From Clitoria ternatea (taxonomy: Eukaryota > Streptophyta > Magnoliopsida > Fabales > Fabaceae), in contig CM075675.1 in the NCBI GenBank assembly GCA_037962975.1, forward strand, positions 103,159,718 to 103,223,717: a stretch of DNA of 64,000 nt. Reading direction: 5' to 3'. The number at the start of each line of letters is the position of its first letter. The first letter of the stretch is position 1. Under the pieces are notes generated by a model. It was not told the origin of the DNA. It saw only the letters and a list, made by a program, of their open reading frames with translations, and searched no databases. Position numbers and translations under genes: made by a program. This document shows positions 46,601-56,200 of the stretch, piece by piece.

Positions 46601-49105
46601 TTCGGTTTGTTCGCAAGCAGCATTTTGCTTAGCAGGACCCATACGCCGTTTCTTTTGTGCCACTGGCTTAGTTTCAGGATACACCGCCAGGCGGTGGCAA
46701 CAGAAGTTAGGATCCATACCAGGCATGTCTGCGGCTGTCCAGGCGAAAATCTCCTTGTACTCATGGAGGAGTGCAATCAGTCTTGCTTCCATGTTAGGCT
46801 CCAGCTTGTCATTGATGTTAGTTATTTGCTCCGGGGTGCTGCCCAAAACAATAGACTTGGAACCACCATCAGGAGTTGGTTTCAAAGGGTTCAGTGGGTC
46901 TATAGAAGACTCCGCCCTGGGATCAAGATCCACCAAATTGACGGATGCCGCCGCACTGTTTCCTTCGTTCAATTTTCTTTTCTTAGACATGGTTTCAAGC
47001 TTCACCATGTTAAGACTTAAATTGTAACAGTAACGAGCCATCTCCTGGTCACCCCTGATGGATGAGACTTGATTATCTTTATCAATGAACTTGATTAACA
47101 AGTGGGGGGTTGAAACGATGGCTTCCATGGCATTCAGAGTAGGCCGCCCAATGATGCCATTGTATGGGGATTTAACATCAATGACAAGAACCCTGGATTT
47201 CACAGTCCTTGCTCCAGGTTCACCATCGAAGGTGATCCTTGTGTCCAAGTAGCCTTTAGTAGGCTGTTTGGCGCCATTGAAAGCTGTAAGGTCCTGTGTG
47301 TAAGGCTGCAAATCTGTGTCAGACAGTCCCATGCGTTTAAAACAGTCATAAAAAATAACGTCGCAGGAACTTCCCTGATCAACTAGGATGCGTTTTACAT
47401 CCATATTAGCGATCACCGCAATGATCACTACCGCATCATCTCCCTCAGGGATGGTTGGGCCAAAATCATCATCTGTGAAAGTTATAGGCGGAGTCTGAAC
47501 TCCGTCCCTAAATGGGCGATATTCTTTGTTCTTGCCCTGCACAGATAAGATCATACGATGATGATTTTTCCGGGCGTTGTTTGAGGGTCCGCCTCCTGCG
47601 AAGCCTCCAGCAATCATGTCTACCACCTGTCTTTTACCTCGTGATCTAGGTTCAGGGCTCGGCTCTCGTTGGGCGGACTCCAGAATAATGCCTTTTTGTT
47701 TCTCTGACACCGTCGTACGTTTTGGTTCCCGAGTATTATCAGGATCCGGAGAACGATCACGGTGTCGCTTTTCAAACTTCTCGGGCTCATCATGAGATTT
47801 GCCTTTGAACAGGTAATGTTTCAGTTTACCTTCTCGAATGAGCACCTCAATGGTATTTTTGAGTTGCTTGCATTCTTCTGTGGTGTGGCCAACTGACTCA
47901 TGGAATTCACAATATTTTTTTGGGTTTCCACCACGCCTGATTGGGGGTGGACGTTGAATTCCATAAACATTGAGGGTGGTCCATCCTATCTCACGCAAGA
48001 TTTGCTCGCAAGTTGTGTTCAATGGTGCATAGTGAGCAAAATTGAACACGCGTCTGTCTTGCTGTTTGAAAGGCTGGTTCCCTACTTTGTCCCTTTGGTG
48101 GGATTTGTCATTCTTCAACAATTTATCTTTCCCTTTGTCTTGAGGTGGAGTTGCAGGGAGTGGTTTGCTGCGAGATGCAGTGGCTTCCAGATGCATCTCA
48201 ATACCCACGTACTTAGACGCCTTCCTGCGAAATTCCTCCATCGTAGTTGAAGGTCCCTTTGCCAAAGACAAAGCGAAAGGTGACTTTGGTTGCATAGCTT
48301 CTATGAGAATATGCAACTGGATTGCCTCAGTCAGATCAGGGACCATGGCTGCCTCTTTATAAAATCTCTTAAGGAAATCCTTCAGAGATTCTTTGTCGCC
48401 TTGTTTGATCTGAGCCAAGGTATGAGAGGTTCTGGGTGCATCCCTGGAAATCACGAAGTGACTTCCAAAAGCTGAGGCCAGCTCCTCCCACGAATCAATG
48501 GAACCTGAAGGTAAGCTCTTGAACCAGCTAAGAGCTTCGTCTGTAAGAGTTCTGGGAAACATTCTGCACATGACGTCCTCCTCAGCTCCTAGAAACATGG
48601 CCTCGTAGGTATAAGCATCTAAGTGCTTAGAGGGATCTGTTTCCCCAGTATATTTCCCTATAGAAATGGGCTGCATGGTTTGCAGATGTTTGGGTACATG
48701 TACGTTCATAAGCCTTTTGGAAAATGGGATACTCATCTTATATCCTGAGGGGGAAGCGTTTGAGCCTGCTCTCCTTCCTTCTTGATGCTGAGCATTTACC
48801 AGTGGGAGGCTTCGTTGCTCCTCCATGTACGTAGGAATACGAGAGTAGTGAGGAGTACTTGATTCCTCCTGCATGTGTGATTCATGATGTGGTTGTCTTG
48901 CGGGACCAGCTTTCTCATGCGCTGGGTTTGCTTTTTCACGACGAAGTTCTGCAAGTTCTTCTCTCAAGATTCGAATCATGTCATCTCTCGGATCTAGAGA
49001 ATCAGCTTGCGTTGCTTTTTTCGGAGCACCATCATCGAAGTTAAGACGTCTGGGATTGCGTGGCGGAGAATCTTCGTTCTGCATCTCTGGTCCTTGTCTC
49101 TCCAT
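43658..49105 (-). CDS. gag-pol: gag-pol polyprotein of element C (1,815 aa, intact)
   Basis: The single frame has the same domain order as B. Rough positions: Gag core 130-310; zinc-knuckle variant C-x2-H-x4-H-x4-C near 400; protease VDQGSS near 575; reverse transcriptase about 820-1005 with YIDDI near 968; RNase H about 1115-1185; archaeal-type RNase H about 1245-1370 (YVDGSSN); integrase zinc finger (HH...CDQC) about 1472-1515; integrase core with MDILG, TDNGTQF and GQAEVANRE about 1535-1650; terminal GPYRV near 1775. It differs from B mostly in the Gag N-terminus, the linker before the zinc knuckle and the region between RNase H and integrase. No stop or shift is present, so this copy could be active. 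Confidence 0.96.
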   Translation of the reverse strand: MERQGPEMQNEDSPPRNPRRLNFDDGAPKKATQADSLDPRDDMIRILREELAELRREKANPAHEKAGPARQPHHESHMQEESSTPHYSRIPTYMEEQRSLPLVNAQHQEGRRAGSNASPSGYKMSIPFSKRLMNVHVPKHLQTMQPISIGKYTGETDPSKHLDAYTYEAMFLGAEEDVMCRMFPRTLTDEALSWFKSLPSGSIDSWEELASAFGSHFVISRDAPRTSHTLAQIKQGDKESLKDFLKRFYKEAAMVPDLTEAIQLHILIEAMQPKSPFALSLAKGPSTTMEEFRRKASKYVGIEMHLEATASRSKPLPATPPQDKGKDKLLKNDKSHQRDKVGNQPFKQQDRRVFNFAHYAPLNTTCEQILREIGWTTLNVYGIQRPPPIRRGGNPKKYCEFHESVGHTTEECKQLKNTIEVLIREGKLKHYLFKGKSHDEPEKFEKRHRDRSPDPDNTREPKRTTVSEKQKGIILESAQREPSPEPRSRGKRQVVDMIAGGFAGGGPSNNARKNHHRMILSVQGKNKEYRPFRDGVQTPPITFTDDDFGPTIPEGDDAVVIIAVIANMDVKRILVDQGSSCDVIFYDCFKRMGLSDTDLQPYTQDLTAFNGAKQPTKGYLDTRITFDGEPGARTVKSRVLVIDVKSPYNGIIGRPTLNAMEAIVSTPHLLIKFIDKDNQVSSIRGDQEMARYCYNLSLNMVKLETMSKKRKLNEGNSAAASVNLVDLDPRAESSIDPLNPLKPTPDGGSKSIVLGSTPEQITNINDKLEPNMEARLIALLHEYKEIFAWTAADMPGMDPNFCCHRLAVYPETKPVAQKKRRMGPAKQNAACEQTEELLKAGFIRELRYSSWLSNVVMVQKANGKWRMCIDYVDLNKCCPKDPYPLPNIDRLVDDSSGYKYLSFMDAYSGYNQIPMCEDDQEKTAFINDRGVFCYNVMPFGLKNAGATYQRMINKVFEGMHTKLVEVYIDDIIAKTPEGGDHVEDLRLIFQRLQQYNMRLNPLKCTFAVPGGRFLGFMLTQRGIEANPDKCRVIQELQSPKTLKEVQSLNGKIAALARFMPKMAHRSLPLYKMLKKDKKFNWGPEQEAAFQSLKNVLASPPILVKPSPGEQLIVYLSVSDEALAVALVKETVEGQRPVYFTGKTLHGAECRYQKIEKAALAVVWASRRLRPYFHAHPILIRTDLPLRTILFKPDLAGRMIKWAIELSEFDISYEPRTAIKAQVLADFVVELTGSSPDADHSHWTVYVDGSSNSKGCGAGIVIESDDGVHLEISLHFTFTTSNNQAEYEACLAGLRAAQDIGAKTVTLCSDSQLVISQILGEYQAKEPLLQQYLDCVNELKQRFDEVTFKHVPREENTRADILSRLASIKKAGCTTTVVQSTLAEPSISLPSSIHMIKSRPVDDNSWVTPIVRYLVNGQLPTDDLERKKLRREAPYYTLLDGQLYRRGISVPYLICINENEVQAVLEEVHEGQCGHHPGARSLVRKILRAGYWWPTMKQDTASYVQKCDQCQRFANFHHTPAEEMSSSITPWPFYQWGMDILGPFPTAPGGIKYLIVGVDYFTKWIEAEAVVHITSARTRRFVYENIIARFGVPERIVTDNGTQFTDRKFTELLENLSITQIFSSVEHPQTNGQAEVANREILKGLKKRLGEAKGDWANQLCHVLWAYRTTPHSTTNESPYRLTYGVEAVIPIELTAPSARVLYFNEEANQQNLAHELEVLAELREEAFVRDQAVKAKAAKRYNARMCERRFKEGDLVLRRANIGNKFAHQGKLAPNWEGPYRVIEVLGKGTYRLENLDGTPVRNKWNILNLRIYYS

Positions 49106-49151
49106 TGATGATGAAGATTGATCAAGATTGTGGGATTACCTAGTTTACAGG

Positions 49152-49168
49152 TCCCACCGGGCGTGCCA
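49152..49168 (-). other. primer-binding site, element C
   Basis: TGGCACGCCCGGTGGGA on the minus strand, one base from the LTR; one difference from the site in A and B. Confidence 0.78.
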
Positions 49169-49169
49169 A

Positions 49170-50064
49170 TGAACTGTTCTTTACAGGGGGTGTAGAAGTA
49201 TACTTATAGAACAACTCAAAATATACATATAAATGTGTTTTGATACAAAGCAATATATGTATAAATGTAAATACAAAGAGTCTTCGTATGCTGAGGCGGA
49301 GTGTAATGTACTGCGGGGCGGTGTCACAGTCCGCCTGACAGGATCTGACTTGCCTTTACCCAATTGGGGGTGGTACCTGCAATCGTTCTCCGATGCTCAA
49401 GTCAGTATCTCAGAATACTTAGAGACTTAGAAAGACAATCAGAGAGGATTATGCAAGTAATAGGGTGTAAGGTTCAGAGAATGGGAAGAGGATCCCTTAT
49501 ACCTTTTCAAGAGAGGTTTATATACCTGTCACTAGTGCTGCATTATTGGTAGGACCCGCTCCTTGTCTCCAGGCATAATGCTGAAAAGGTAGTGGGTCCC
49601 TGCGCCGTTTACTAGTACCATTATTGTAGTAGGTATCACAACTTGTCTGGAAAGCGTTAGTGCTTTAATATTTTATTGTTATTTCCCTTTATGCGTGACA
49701 GCGTGATTCCCATTATTAACCTCTCAAGACAGAGTCAATCTCGTGCCGGGGTTGTGAGTATGGGCTCGCTACGCAGTGTGGGAAATTCAGTATTCCGCCT
49801 GAGTTGAGCCTATGGCTTGGCGGAGTAACAACTTTGGCGAGGTTACATTCCTTGACGGAATAACATGCCTGGACGGAGTTACGTTCCTTGGCGGGGTAAC
49901 GTGCCTGGGCGGAGTTATGAACCTTGGCGGCGTTACTTGCCCTGGCGGTATGCACTCCGTATAGTATTTGTAGTGTATTTGAAGAGTACTTTTCTTTATT
50001 CCAAATGCTGATCTGGCAAGGCATTGAAGCCATGCTCTTGGGGGCCGGTGTTAGGACCGGATCA
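49170..50064 (-). repeat. 5' LTR of element C (895 bp)
   Basis: Matches 37554-38448 in length with four transitions. It holds the same internal tandem repeat, here at about 49806-49961. The target duplication ATATT follows at 50065-50069. Confidence 0.95.
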
Positions 50065-51828
50065 ATATTGATTTTAGTATATGAGTTATGATCTGTATAT
50101 GTGATTGATGATGATAATATGAGTGATATTCATGAATTTTTCATGAGATATATATATAAATGCATGGGATGCATTTGATAAGCATGGGATGCTTATGTGA
50201 TGAACAGACATGAAACATTATGTGGTCTGTTGATGATTGATTATTATTTGGCATAGCATGTGCATTCAGACGCACACAGGACTGCAGGGGGCCTGTGATG
50301 CCGGCCCAGATGGGAGGGTGGCCTGATGATAAGGCACAGACCCTATGGTGGTTTCTTCGGATTCCACAGACGCCTTTGAGTTGGACTCAAGGCCGGCCCG
50401 TAACACCTAATTGTGTTACCGCTGTCACTGAGAGTGACTGGTGTTACATTATGGGCGCATGCGGTTTGGTACTTGTAAAACGGCCGAATCAGCTGGGAGC
50501 TGAGATATTGTGATGTGTAAATCCCATCATTAGAGTCGGATCCGCATGCATATGCATTGATATATGTTATTGATGATAACATGATGGTATATAATCATTT
50601 GACGACATGAGAATGAATGATATATATAAAAGAATTATGTTATATGATTTTGATTTATTTGTGGTTATGAATTGGACACTTGATCCGATTCAGTAACTGT
50701 CATTTGACATGTATATGCTCACCCCTGCTGTTGTTATTTTTACAGTGAATGTAAGGCACAACAACGATATGTGAAGTCACTCAGCTGCTCGGATTGTACT
50801 TAGTACACATAGTTATTTTGTAGAAGCCTTGGCCGGCTCCTGTACATACCGAGTATCTATAATTATTTGTATACTTAATGAGCCGGTCGGCTGTTGTAAA
50901 TATGACAGTGTATTATTTAATTCAAATTCTGTTTTGATATTTAAATTATTTACGAAAAATTTATTTGATTATTGAAATTAAATTTTTAAAAATTAAGGAC
51001 GTTATACTCACCCCTATTTCTGTGGCTATTTTCAGTGGGACTGGACCGTGATGGTGATTGGTGAGATGTCACCATTCTAGTGTGGAAGACAATTATATAT
51101 ATTTATCTATATATTGTATAGTATTTTGGTGGTGTAGCCTTGACCGGCTCCTGTATATAACCATTTTGATTGATGTATATATCTACTTAGTCGATCCTAG
51201 GTAGCTGACGGCTTCACTGGAAGCCTAGATTACACTTTGGATTTGTACACAATGATGATATATATGATGTTATATATGATGATGATGATATTTTGTTGTG
51301 GTGACCATGAATGTCCCATATTATGCATGAGATGCATTATTATGTCCAGGAACTGTCATTGTGAAAGTAAATGCATTGTGTGAATATGATAGGCAGGATC
51401 TATTTATATGTGTAATTGAGTTAGGATATGTGTTGAATCTTAACTTGATGGTGGATGTATGAAAAATAAGATTTTTATGTGAGTTTTATGCATAATCATG
51501 CAAGTGACGGGGTCATATCGAGTTTTATGAGGTTTGGATGCCATGAGATGGTTCCAATAGGTCATATTTATGATTTAGAGCTTCTGTGAATTGGAATAGA
51601 CCAATTCCATTGAGAAATAAGGCTTATGTTGCATGTTATAGTTTAGAAATTGTCAAAATGTAATTTCATGCATAACTTAGTCATATGTTGGGATTTTGGT
51701 GAACGGATTTTGCCAACAGCTCTGAAATTGGGAGAATATAGTGTCCATAAAATTTCATAGCAATCAGAGTTGAAATGGGCAAAATAAGTAGGTTGGGAGT
51801 TGATTTATAAGTTTGAAGCTGTCATTTT

Positions 51829-52081
51829 CGCTCAAGCGAGCCAAATCTCGCTTCAGTGAGCCTTCATATGAGTTTGGGGGTGTATTATGGATAAATCTCG
51901 CTCAAGCAAGGATATTCTCGCTTAAGCGAGTGCTAAAGGAATGGTTTCTGCCAAATTTTTGCTCAAGCGAGAGCTTTTTTGCTTAAGCGAGCTGATTAGG
52001 GTTTGATACTATCGAATTCTTGCTCAAGCAAGAACTTAAGCGGAAATCTCACTTAAGCGAGCTAATTTTCACTCAAGCGAA
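51829..52081. repeat. interspersed CTCGCTTAAGCGAG palindromes in D1
   Basis: About nine copies of CGCTCAAGCGAG or CTCGCTTAAGCGAG (perfect 14-bp palindrome at 51917-51930) and close variants occur in 250 bp, with irregular spacing, within the right part of D1. Confidence 0.8.
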
Positions 52082-52551
52082 TTGATTCAGCTTCACTTTT
52101 TTCATGAAAGTTGTAGTGAATTTTGTCATCATCATTTTGACACCTAATTTGCATCAATCGGAGGTCGGTAGCCCGAGTTATGCACAAAATACTAAAGGGT
52201 GTTCAGGCTGAAAATTTCAGCAGGGCTGGTTCTATAAATTTGTGAATTAGGCAGTTTTAGGGCATAATTGGCCATCGACTTCTTCATAACAATTATAGGT
52301 ATTTGAGTTACAAAGGTGTACCAACTAGGATCATCTTGATCGGAGTTGTGTAACTCTGATTTGACTTATATTATTGCACAGTGCACGAGGAACCAGCATG
52401 CTGAAAAATTTTCTTTAAGCAATTTTGGAACTCCCAAGCCTAGGATATGTTATGGGGGACCTATTGAGTCACGTGGGGACATCCTAGGACGGATGTAAAT
52501 ATTTTTTGAAAAATTTCCCCCATATTTTATTTAATTTAGTGTCACAATCAT

Positions 52552-53034
52552 TGGTCAATGATAATCTAATGGCTACAAGAGAATCTACAATCTTTTTAAT
52601 TTCAAGCAAATACTCATTTACATTCTTATCTTTCTTGATCTTGTAGAGCTAAGTCTTTAATTTCTTTATAAACTTTGCTCGAGTGTGTTAGCATAGTACG
52701 TTACAAGTCTAGTCCAGATTTGATAAGAGGTAAGTAGACCTACCATCTTCGTTAATAGTGGAACTATCAAGGAAGCCAATAGCCATGCCATCAGAAGTTG
52801 ATCTTGTTGACATAGTTGATATATTCTTGATTTAAGACTTTGGTAGTGGCATCTTCTAGGGTGACATATTATGGTGGTACTTCATTGCCTTCTATGAATT
52901 TGTGCAATTCCCCTTGATTGCAACAAGAACTTGTTGCCAAATTAAAAAAAAAATCGTCATCAAGTTTGACGGAGATTGGAGTGGGGAAATTTTAAGGAGA
53001 AAAATTGTTTGTGGAAATCATCGTTGATCTTAAT
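52552..53034 (-). pseudogene. gag: copia gag 5' part, element E
   Basis: This is the start of the copia gag region after the primer site. On the minus strand the left edge reads IKKIVDSLVAIRLSLTN, a typical copia Gag helix, and it continues across D1 at 18475. Several stops are present. Confidence 0.7.
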
Positions 53035-53049
53035 GGCTCTTTGATACCA
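53035..53049 (-). other. primer-binding site, copia element E
   Basis: TGGTATCAAAGAGCC on the minus strand next to the 5' LTR; it matches the initiator methionine tRNA 3' end style (TGGTATCAGAGC) with one change. Confidence 0.85.
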
Positions 53050-53229
53050 TCTTAGAATCAACACAAAGGGAATTGTATTTCTGTATAATACTTTATTGAT
53101 TGAAATTAACTCATTACACAAGAGGGATCAATATAACTAAAGAATAACAAAATCAAAACAAACTAACAAACTCATAACAGACTAACAAAAATATAACAGA
53201 CTTATATCTTACTAACTTTTCCTCTAACA
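53050..53229 (-). repeat. 5' LTR of copia element E
   Basis: 180 bp, starting TGTTAGAGGAAAAGT on the minus strand; pairs with 14700-14848. The short length and divergence indicate an old insertion. Confidence 0.8.
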
Positions 53230-55540
53230 CAAAACCTAACTTTAAATACCATTGGGTTGGTCGACCCTAAGTAAGCAACTACAAAAATTGTCGGTGTAGC
53301 ACCAAAAACAAAGATGGAATAGCTAAAAACTCAAATATAACAATCAGTGTTACCTCGAAGAGGGAATGACACAAAAAGGCAATGGTTGCCTAGGACTAAA
53401 TTTGAAGCTATGTAGCCTAAAAATAAGTCCAATGCAATGACTAGTTTTTTTTTCCCAAACAACTTCTTTGTTCTTCTCCTCCCCCCTATTTCTTCTTATT
53501 CACACATGGATTTAGAATTCAAATTAGCGTTAGATTTTCTCACATAATGATTAAAATGACCTCTGTAACTTACAAGTTAGTTTTTTTAGGAAAAAATACA
53601 CATATTTTGCGTCTGTTTTCCCTCACACAATGACCACACAACATTATGTCAATTTTTTTGACATTCTGTAAAAAAGGTTTGGTGAGATGTAGCGTCTATA
53701 CAATACAAATGCCACGTTGCGACTTAAATTAGATTTTTTTTATTGTGACATCAGTCAAAATCGGCACTAGGTTTAAGTAAGTAACAAGCACACTGGCTTC
53801 CCCTTATTTCTCCTATAAAGTTGATCATTTGCAAAATTGTTCACACTATCATACTACTAGACTTGAAAGTTTTAAATCAGCTAGTTTTTGTTTTTTTGTT
53901 AAAGATTACTAACCTCTTTGCTTCTCTTAGTGTTATGTTTTAAGATTTATTAGGATATTTATAAGATAACTCTAGGATAATGATTTACACTAGGATACAT
54001 AAAAAATGATATTTTGCTCTTATTAGTCTATGACGTTATTATGTTCTGTTAGTGGAATAACTAACATTGTTGTAATGAAAATAACTTATAACTTTGAGCT
54101 ATTTAAGGTCATTGTTGAGAAAAAAATGCTAATATTGTGGAACAACATCATAAGAAAAAAAGAGCAAATTAAGTTAGTTTCAAGATCGATTTAGAATTGT
54201 TTAATGTCTGATGTATTGTCATATGGCTAACCCATGAGCACGGAATTGTTGTATGATAATATAAAAAAAATACAAACATCATATTCCAGGTTATCTTCTT
54301 CCATATGCATTTAATGAAAAAAGACAATATTGAAAAAAATTTAAACATAAAAGATTGAACTCTCAAAAAAAATCTTAAAGGACCAAACTAAAAATTTAAA
54401 TAAACATACAAGACCTTTTTCCACGTGTATTTAGACATTGAATTTAGATATTGTTATGTATTTTATATCTTTGTTAATGAAATTTGACTGGTTTTATTTT
54501 ATTATGGCTATATGTTATTTTTTCCTTTGTAATATTATGACAATTTTTGGTTAATTATAAAGTAAATAGTTCTTACTTATTAAAATTGCTTAGGTTCTAC
54601 TTTTTAGGATCCTCCTAAGGTTCGTGTATGTCCTAAGTCTAACATGAGATTCACTTTTTAGAATCCTTCCCTAACAATTTTAGATTAATTGTTTAAGGGT
54701 GTCACAAGTCTTTTAAGAGATTTAATTGAATTAAAAACATGGAAACCAATTTATAACACGATTAAACTTTAACATCATAAAGTCAATATGTTTATCTAAT
54801 TAGGATTACTTCTACATCCCTAAGATTAAAAGGGAACTACTCACTCATGGTGGTAGATATCACAAAGAAACCTATACCACTCACTATCCTGAATAAGCAA
54901 AGGAAAAATAAAAGTAAAAATTAATTGTACCTTTAGAAAGGAAATGAGCCATCACCATCTTTTTGCGGTTCTTCAAAGTACTTTATGAATAACTCTCCAA
55001 AATAAAAGAATAGGATTCTCTCCCTAGAGCCCAAGTATCTAAACCTAATCAGGTCTGCAAAAATCGTCTAACATATACTCACTAAAGCGCCACAAGGCCT
55101 AGTTCAAGCCGAGATAGAAAATGAACGAAACCGAGCTTGAAACCAACTCCACAACCAAGGTGGCATACCCATAGCCTAGTTATAGAGTCTACTATAAGGG
55201 ACTGGGAAGAGGATTTGGCCTCTTTGGGCCTTTTGGTCCAACTCCTGGCTCTTCTCGGACATTGGCAGCTTCTACTTCATGTTTGCATCCTCTTCTAAAT
55301 CCAAAATTGGGTCTTTAACACTTTTTTTACCTACAAAACATGAAAACAAAACATAGACAGGTCAAGATATAAAAAAAACTAAAAGTAAATAAATACTAAA
55401 CAAATTCTAAGATAATTAATAAAAACCATAATAAAACTTGACTAAAAAAGTATACATTTTAGAAATGCATTGATAAGTCTTGAAAAGACTTAATTATTTG
55501 ATTAAATTTATAAAATATTTTCTTAATTAATGTCTTATAG
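53230..55540. other. AT-rich intergenic DNA, no gene seen
   Basis: Stops occur often in all frames and I see no known element. A short segment around 55060-55310 is less AT-rich but shows no gene. Confidence 0.55.
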
Positions 55541-55679
55541 TTGCTAAAATTAGTAGCTTAATTGTTAAATATTCATTAAATTATGTAATTTAGTTACTTT
55601 ATAAATTCTTTTAATTTTAAATATTGATTGTCCTTTTCTAGTTAAAATTATAAAATATAAAAATATGAGCTCATCAACC

Positions 55680-56200
55680 CAACGTACCTACGCTCAAAGC
55701 CAATGGTTGTACGCTGGCTGCATGTGTGTCATTTGTTGTGCAGGCCAAAGTTTAGCGTAGAGGTGCCCCACCCGGCGTAAGCTCATGTTGGGGCCATGCC
55801 ATTAGGATTCAAGAATCAAAGGCCCAGCGTGAGTACGCTAGACCAGCATAGCACCCATATATGTAAGGAGCAGCAAGGAAGGCGTCTGACCCAGAGCTAG
55901 CACGCTCGTAGAAAGGCCCACCAGTGTATGCCTATGCTGGACTTGTACCCAAGGATCAGACCAAGCCATCAATCGAGCATAAGTACATTCTCTTTAAGCC
56001 AGCCACATATGCTAGGTCCTAGAATCACCCACACCCTGAGCGTTAGTATACCCAGGTTAACGCTTCATACGCCCAATGATGCATCGCCCATCAGCACTAG
56101 ACAGTAGGCCAATGTGTAGACGCCCATTTACAACGTGCTCACACCCAGTTACTAGAATGTGCTTACCATGACTAGCGTACCCCTACGCCATGCCAATGTG
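55680..56200. repeat. GTACGCT/AGCGTA motif cluster in non-coding repeat
   Basis: The short words TACGCT, AGCGTA, GCGTAC and similar forms recur in a GC-richer island of about 520 bp. It is flanked by AT-rich sequence with a possible LTR-like layout. The style matches the palindrome cluster in D1 but with another core word. No coding frame. Confidence 0.5.

Larger units (their letters stand above)
37554..50064 (-). mobile_element. intact Tat-type Ty3/gypsy retrotransposon C (12.5 kb)
   Basis: Two 895-bp LTRs, the exact target duplication ATATT (37549-37553 and 50065-50069), primer site, polypurine tract and a complete gag-pol frame define a minus-strand element inside D2. I count four LTR differences, all transitions (about 0.45%). 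The coding regions are clearly homologous to B, strongest in reverse transcriptase and integrase, but LTRs and 3' region are unrelated in sequence except for the ends and tract, so it is a sister family. It carries one antisense gene and two hairpin arrays. Confidence 0.95.
36421..51006 (+). mobile_element. LTR-like non-coding unit D2 (probable solo LTR), host of C
   Basis: D2 starts TATAACATCC (36421) and ends GGACGTTATA (51006), an imperfect terminal inverted repeat. It is flanked by the exact duplication CTCAC (36416-36420, 51007-51011). Without element C it is 36421-37553 plus 50070-51006, about 2.07 kb. It is non-coding. It shares blocks with D1, including ACTGTCATTT(A/G)ACATGTA and TGCTCACCCCT, and it inserted into D1 at that very CTCAC block. 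A TATA-like CATATATAAATAA near 37169 fits an LTR promoter. The TA...TA ends could be decayed TG...CA. Between 36480 and 36960 a degenerate TTCCGAGTGA motif repeats. Confidence 0.6.
18476..52546 (+). mobile_element. LTR-like non-coding unit D1 (probable solo LTR), host of B and D2
   Basis: D1 starts TATAACATCC at 18476 and ends GTGTCACA at 52546; its flanks ATTAT (18471-18475) and ATCAT (52547-52551) match at 4 of 5 positions. With the nested elements removed, its parts are 18476-19665, 35903-36420 and 51012-52546, about 3.2 kb in all. It has no coding capacity. Its middle is homologous to D2: shared features include short 'gcatgggatgc' motifs, a segment before GGTACCAGTAAAATGGC, the CTCACCCCT block, and GACCGGCTCCTGTA. 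A long non-coding unit with LTR-like ends and a 5-bp duplication suggests a solo LTR of a large Ty3/gypsy element. The direction is taken from the TGTAACATCC-like start. Confidence 0.55.
14700..53229 (-). mobile_element. Ty1/copia element E, split by nested insertions
   Basis: Two related short LTRs (14700-14848 and 53050-53229) bracket a minus-strand copia coding relic. Reading on the minus strand, the right part holds the 5' LTR, a methionine-type primer site and the start of gag. The left part holds the rest of gag, protease, integrase, reverse transcriptase, RNase H and the 3' LTR. The gag frame resumes exactly across the break: the protein runs LVAIRLSLTN at the right edge and NDHIKAILDS at the left edge. 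The element is therefore one insertion of about 4.45 kb interrupted by D1 (18476-52546). Flanks TAAAA (14695-14699) and CAAAA (53230-53234) fit a target duplication with one mismatch. Confidence 0.85.
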
